The notes under the pieces are model-generated. The model was given only the letters and a program-made list of their open reading frames with translations, had not been told where the DNA came from and searched no databases. The position numbers and the translations under genes were made by a program. 64,000 nucleotides of DNA from Dermacentor variabilis (taxonomy: Eukaryota > Arthropoda > Arachnida > Ixodida > Ixodidae). Within the stretch, counting starts at the first letter, position 1. Each line of letters opens with the position of its first letter. Of the stretch, positions 58,716 through 64,000 are shown piece by piece. The stretch is taken from contig NC_134569.1 in the NCBI RefSeq assembly GCF_050947875.1, forward strand, positions 40,953,777-41,017,776, given 5' to 3'.

Positions 58716-59984
58716 TCAATGCGGTAGCCACATTCGCGGCGCTCGAGGACGCCAAAATCGAAGTTGCGAAGACGCGGATGACAGTGGAAACGATTTCAGA
58801 AATAAATTAATTTCGGATGTTATTATGGATGCTGTAGCCCCAATTTCCTTAATTCTTTCTTTTTGCCAACTATTCGTTCGTTTGCATTTCCTCTCTCATC
58901 CGGAATTCTCGTTTCGCACTTTTCATGTTTTTTGCATATTTGTTGCCACATTATCTCCTGCGCCAGCGGATGCTCGTTTCTCGTGTTAGAAAGACTCGAT
59001 AAATCACAGAGAACAAAGGTCTGATGATGTTTGCAATTCGTATTACCAACTCCAAGAATTCCAGTGCATTCGCGTCTCACCGCTTTTGCCCTATTGGAAT
59101 GAAAAGCAAGTCCTTATTTTGACAAAGCGCACTGTCACCGCACAGATTTCCTGAAGCGCAGAAACTTACAACTAATCTCCGAATCCCTTTCATTAACGAA
59201 TGATAAATCGCGAGACTGACATAGTGAAACGACATGAGTGGAAAACTCAGCGAGGCGTTACTAAAAAATGGTCCTCTTTCTATTTTACTTGCGTCGGGAC
59301 CATGTTTACATGCAGCGCAAGATCCCAAAGATTGATCGAGATTTTCCGGTGAGCTTCCTCCACTCATCATTCTTGGTTCACACAACTGCTACCGAAGGAC
59401 ATGACCTCATTGACTTAGCGTGCTTGCGTCTTCAGTGTAGAGCCTTGACAATGTAAGTATATAACATTATGGTGAATACTGACGATAATTTTCCACAACA
59501 GCGCTGTAGAAAGAGAGAAAGGGAAATATTTATTTATATTTGGAGAAGTTGATTACTATAACAGGAGCCAGCTACTTCGCAGCACTTGAGTTACAGGGGC
59601 AAGGAAAAAGAATGAAAAAAAAATGCAGCAGATCCAGTGAGTTGGAATCTATGTACATCGAAGCTTTGTGTGAGTGCACAAAGAGTCGAAACACGCACAC
59701 ACGCACACACAAGCGCGGGAGCACACGCGTTATACCGAGCCTTCTGTTAAGCGGAGTTGCTGACTACCAGCATGCAGGACGGACGCCTTGAACGCATCAT
59801 GGTTTCAGAGGCAGTAGGCGCACACGTAGGTAGCGCAATTCCAACACATTCTACCCGCAAGAAGCGTTTATGTCCTCATTACCGTGCAGCCGCGGATGGA
59901 CGAAGGCAAGTTTTCTTGTTCTTTCTTTTTTCTTTCCCCGCATGGCCAGCGCGGCTAGCGCGGCCGGCACCACCGCTACCGCGC
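58716..59984. other. No gene recognised
   Basis: Short frames only. A CpG-rich patch near 59940-59985 abuts the LINE 3' end. Confidence 0.4.
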
Positions 59985-60880
59985 TGATGACGATTGATGA
60001 TGATTTATTGGATCCCCTTTGAAACGGGGTGGTGAGAATCACCTAGCCTGCCTGACCTAATCAGTTATGTTATACATGTTTTTCATACTAGCAATCCCGC
60101 ATACATCTCCTTAACTTTCTTTTCTCTTCCTCGCAACATCTCTATCTACCTTGTACTACCTATGCCTGTAACGAATCCGGTCGCACCAATCTCTTCCTTG
60201 CTTTTTTTTCCACCAGTACTCTAAAAGTCTCTTGCTTATCTCGACTGCTGAACTTCCAATCCAAGCGCTTCTGGAAGGTATACGTTACCTACGGATCTCG
60301 CTGCGTGAATCCCTCCGCATTTCATTAGGATGTGCTGAGTGGTCTCCGGATTTTTGCTGCGGTATACGCATGCCTCATCTAGTTCCGAATATTCGCTCCG
60401 GTATGTTTTTGTCCTTATGCGACCGGCTCGAGCCTCAAATCGCAAGGCACTGCCCTTTATGTTATCCTACATATTTCCCTTTCTAATTTCTTTCTTCTCA
60501 TTCTTCTTAATCTCCGTGGTCCTTTTTGTTTCCATTCTTTGCAGCCAATTCGATATCTCTGTTTGTCTCACTTTCTTGCTGGTGACTCCTGGTTGTGTAT
60601 TTATACTTTCAATTACACTGTACTTGGTTCCCAACTTTGTTGGCCTCTTCCTCCATCCTGTGTCCACGCTTACCAAGTACAGATATTGGTGCACTTTAGC
60701 CGACCATTTATTTTCATTCATGTTCCCGAGTGTTTCTTCAAAACTGATTTTGCTCTGTGCTAAATTTTCTCTGCGCGGAGAGAAGAACCATCTGGTGGTA
60801 ATGCAAACAACCAAGCGATGGTGACGCGCGCCTGCTCCGCTGTGATTGGTTAGCCTGTTCAGTGACAGAACAGCCACGCA
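59985..60880 (-). pseudogene. LINE C-terminal end plus 3' UTR, minus orientation
   Basis: Two minus-strand frames in the same order. From 60877: NENKWSAKVHQYLYLVSVDTG and KKEIRKGNM, then a stop at 60467. From 60445: RFEARAGRIRTKTYRSEY, then ACVYRSKNPETTQHILMKCG, a Cys/His knuckle region (first Cys pair damaged, CVYR for CxxC). This is the end of an R1/Jockey-like ORF2. The 3' UTR runs to about 60000, ending CCAATAAATCATCATCAATCG (a GAT/ATC-type tail). No RT. Confidence 0.65.
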
Positions 60881-61400
60881 GCTTTAGCCATCACCAAAAC
60901 CCGCCTGTGTTTTCAAAGAAAATCTTGGTTTTTGAATGGGTAGAAGCAAAACGTATAAACATTACACACACCGCTACTACTCAGCTACGTCTGCACTGTG
61001 TTCGTTTTGTACAGTGAACACGCGGCTAAGGTTTGCATCTTACGTATCGTTAACGCTCCAATGCACAAAAAGGGCAGCAGATGTACTGAATGCCTGTACA
61101 TCTGTAGTTTATGATTGAAAGTGTCAGAGCATTTCTGGTGGGGCAGCAGTTCTTAATGGCGAACATTAGCAGAAATAATAGCATCGATTTTCTTGTTCCT
61201 TTTTTATCACTGTGGGGCTCATATATTGACTTTAAGTGAGTAGTTAGGTTGCAGCTACCTTGAAACACTTATTTTCATTGCGGAATTAAAATCCGTGTGT
61301 TTACTTAGTACGAATTATGCGGTTTACAACCGCCGTTCCTGGGTGTAGCATACCTCTAACACCTTACATAATCCAATTAATCTTCAGACAACATAATAAA
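60881..61400. other. No gene recognised
   Basis: AT-rich. CATAATAAA at 61391-61400 just before the GATT array looks like the 3' end of a decayed LINE, whose tail became the array. Confidence 0.35.

Positions 61401-61498
<98 letters not shown>
61401..61498. repeat. (GATT)n microsatellite
   Basis: About 24 units, immediately after an AATAAA-like sequence. GATT tails are common 3' ends of tick LINEs. Confidence 0.97.
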
Positions 61499-62021
61499 CT
61501 GACTTCGTTAGTAACAACGACGTCAGAACTAGCACAATCCTGTCTGTGTATTTGTCGTATGTGTCACGTTGTGTCTCCGCTACTTCAGGCCGTTAATTGT
61601 CCACTAACTCCGCGAAAGCGAGAAACAACTATTACGCCGGTGCCTCATCGTATTACTTTTCCCAAAACGTTCTTCTCGCACTCTGGGACAGTGCATACTG
61701 CACGTGGTATTACTTTACGCGGTCTCGCAAACAGTTTACAGCACTCCCAAAGCTAAGATGTGCGCGTGTTACTCGTAGCTCCCGGGCCGCTCGATGACGC
61801 AATTATAATTTAAGGAATACGTAGTTTTGACACTATTTCAAGCAGCCTGCGTAGCACACTATTTCGCACCGAATTATACAAATGCAAACAATATTCGTAA
61901 TGAATAAAGATGCCTTCGTCACTGCATTCGATTGTACAGTTACAACAAACCCATAAAAAAGATTCAGCAAAGTTCACAGTTCGGCTCTCAGTTCAGCACA
62001 GTTCAGTTCAGTTTAGTTCGA
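61499..62021. other. No gene recognised
   Basis: Short frames. AGTTCA-type repeats at 61988-62018 lead into the SINE. Confidence 0.4.
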
Positions 62022-62268
62022 CCCGCCGTGGTTGCTTGTAGGCTTGGCCGTTGCGCTGCTAATTAAGTACGAGGTCGCGAGATCAAATCCCGGCTGCTGC
62101 GGCCGCATTTCGATGGGGGCGAAATGCAAAAACGCTCGGGTATCGTGCATGGGGTCCACGTTAAACAACCTCAGGTGCTCCAAGTTATTTCGGAGTCCTC
62201 CTCTATGGCGTGCCTCATAATCATATTGGGGTTCTGGCCCGTAAAACCCCAGGATTGAATTTTGTTTT
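62022..62268 (+). repeat. tRNA-derived SINE (second family), best copy
   Basis: CCGCCGTGGTTGCTTGTAGG (A-box region) at about 62024-62043, ACGAGGTCGCGAGATCAAATC (decayed B-box region) at 62069-62089, then GGCCGCATTTCGATGGGGGC and GAAATGCAAAAACGCTC. A body follows with CACGTTAAACAACCTCAGG, and the end is GTGCCTCATAATC...CCGTAAAACCCCAGGATTG. This is the reference for the partial copies at 25505, 40400, 46150, 49725, 55461 and 56915. tRNA-derived SINEs with this GGGGGCGAAATGC block are widespread in ticks (recall). Confidence 0.75.
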
Positions 62269-63908
<1,640 letters not shown>

Positions 63909-64000
63909 TTTTAACGCAAAAGCGTTAAGGGCCCCGTGTCACAGAAAGGCCGGTGTCGGCGTCTCGCGCCGGCGTCCCCGTGAGCGAATAGTCCCGTACA
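63909..64000 (-). repeat. Ruka-like SINE, minus orientation, cut by window end
   Basis: TTTTAACGCAAAAGCGTTAA then GGGCCCCGTGTCACAGAAAG and GTCGGCGTCTCGCGCCGGCG mirror the 3' body of the 656-862 copy. The head lies beyond the window. Confidence 0.65.

Overview
The window is eukaryotic, intron-bearing and very repeat-rich. It most resembles an ixodid (hard) tick: tRNA-derived SINEs of the tick Ruka kind, non-LTR retrotransposon tails seen across tick genomes, long tetranucleotide microsatellites and large introns. The organism call is inference from repeat style; no rRNA, mitochondrial or other marker gene is present.

The only host gene I can name is an arrestin on the plus strand. Three consecutive internal exons (39886-39946, 41060-41279, 42401-42497) have canonical splice sites and matching phases. 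Together they give 126 residues of the arrestin N-domain, including the receptor-binding finger loop. The first exon and the C-terminal half were not found, so upstream or downstream introns are long (over 21 kb to the right edge if no exon was missed). Two further plus-strand ORFs look like real coding sequence because of a strong start context, an upstream in-frame stop and GC-rich third positions. They are a likely signal-anchor first exon at 2714 and a 74-residue tail-anchored membrane protein at 36227. I recognise neither.

Layout: 0-9 kb holds a SINE, a compound GATA/GACA array, the 2.7 kb ORF, a degenerate 'GGTTCGA' tandem array and a LINE scrap. 12.1-20 kb is a pile of non-LTR retrotransposons: a minus-strand LINE interrupted by a plus-strand LINE 3' end, then a near-complete but dead plus-strand LINE (gag-like ORF1, endonuclease, RT, RNase H), then an endonuclease fragment carrying a perfect 62-bp palindrome. 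22.6-25.4 kb holds a 400-bp GT array, a 5'-truncated minus-strand LINE of the same family with an open 310-codon RNase H frame, and compound tetranucleotide arrays. A 729-bp candidate MITE follows. A defective Ty3/gypsy-type LTR element (28164-30834) sits inside a TA microsatellite. 31-36 kb has SINE, LINE-tail and foldback remnants. 36-42.5 kb carries the small membrane protein and arrestin exons. 42.5-64 kb is intronic or intergenic DNA with LINE ends, SINEs, an endonuclease fragment, two palindromes and microsatellites.

No CRISPR array, operon, bacterial gene or functional tRNA/rRNA gene was seen, and I see no convincing new multi-gene system. The points most worth following are the arrestin gene, the long perfect palindromes, the nested LINEs and the two unidentified membrane-protein ORFs.
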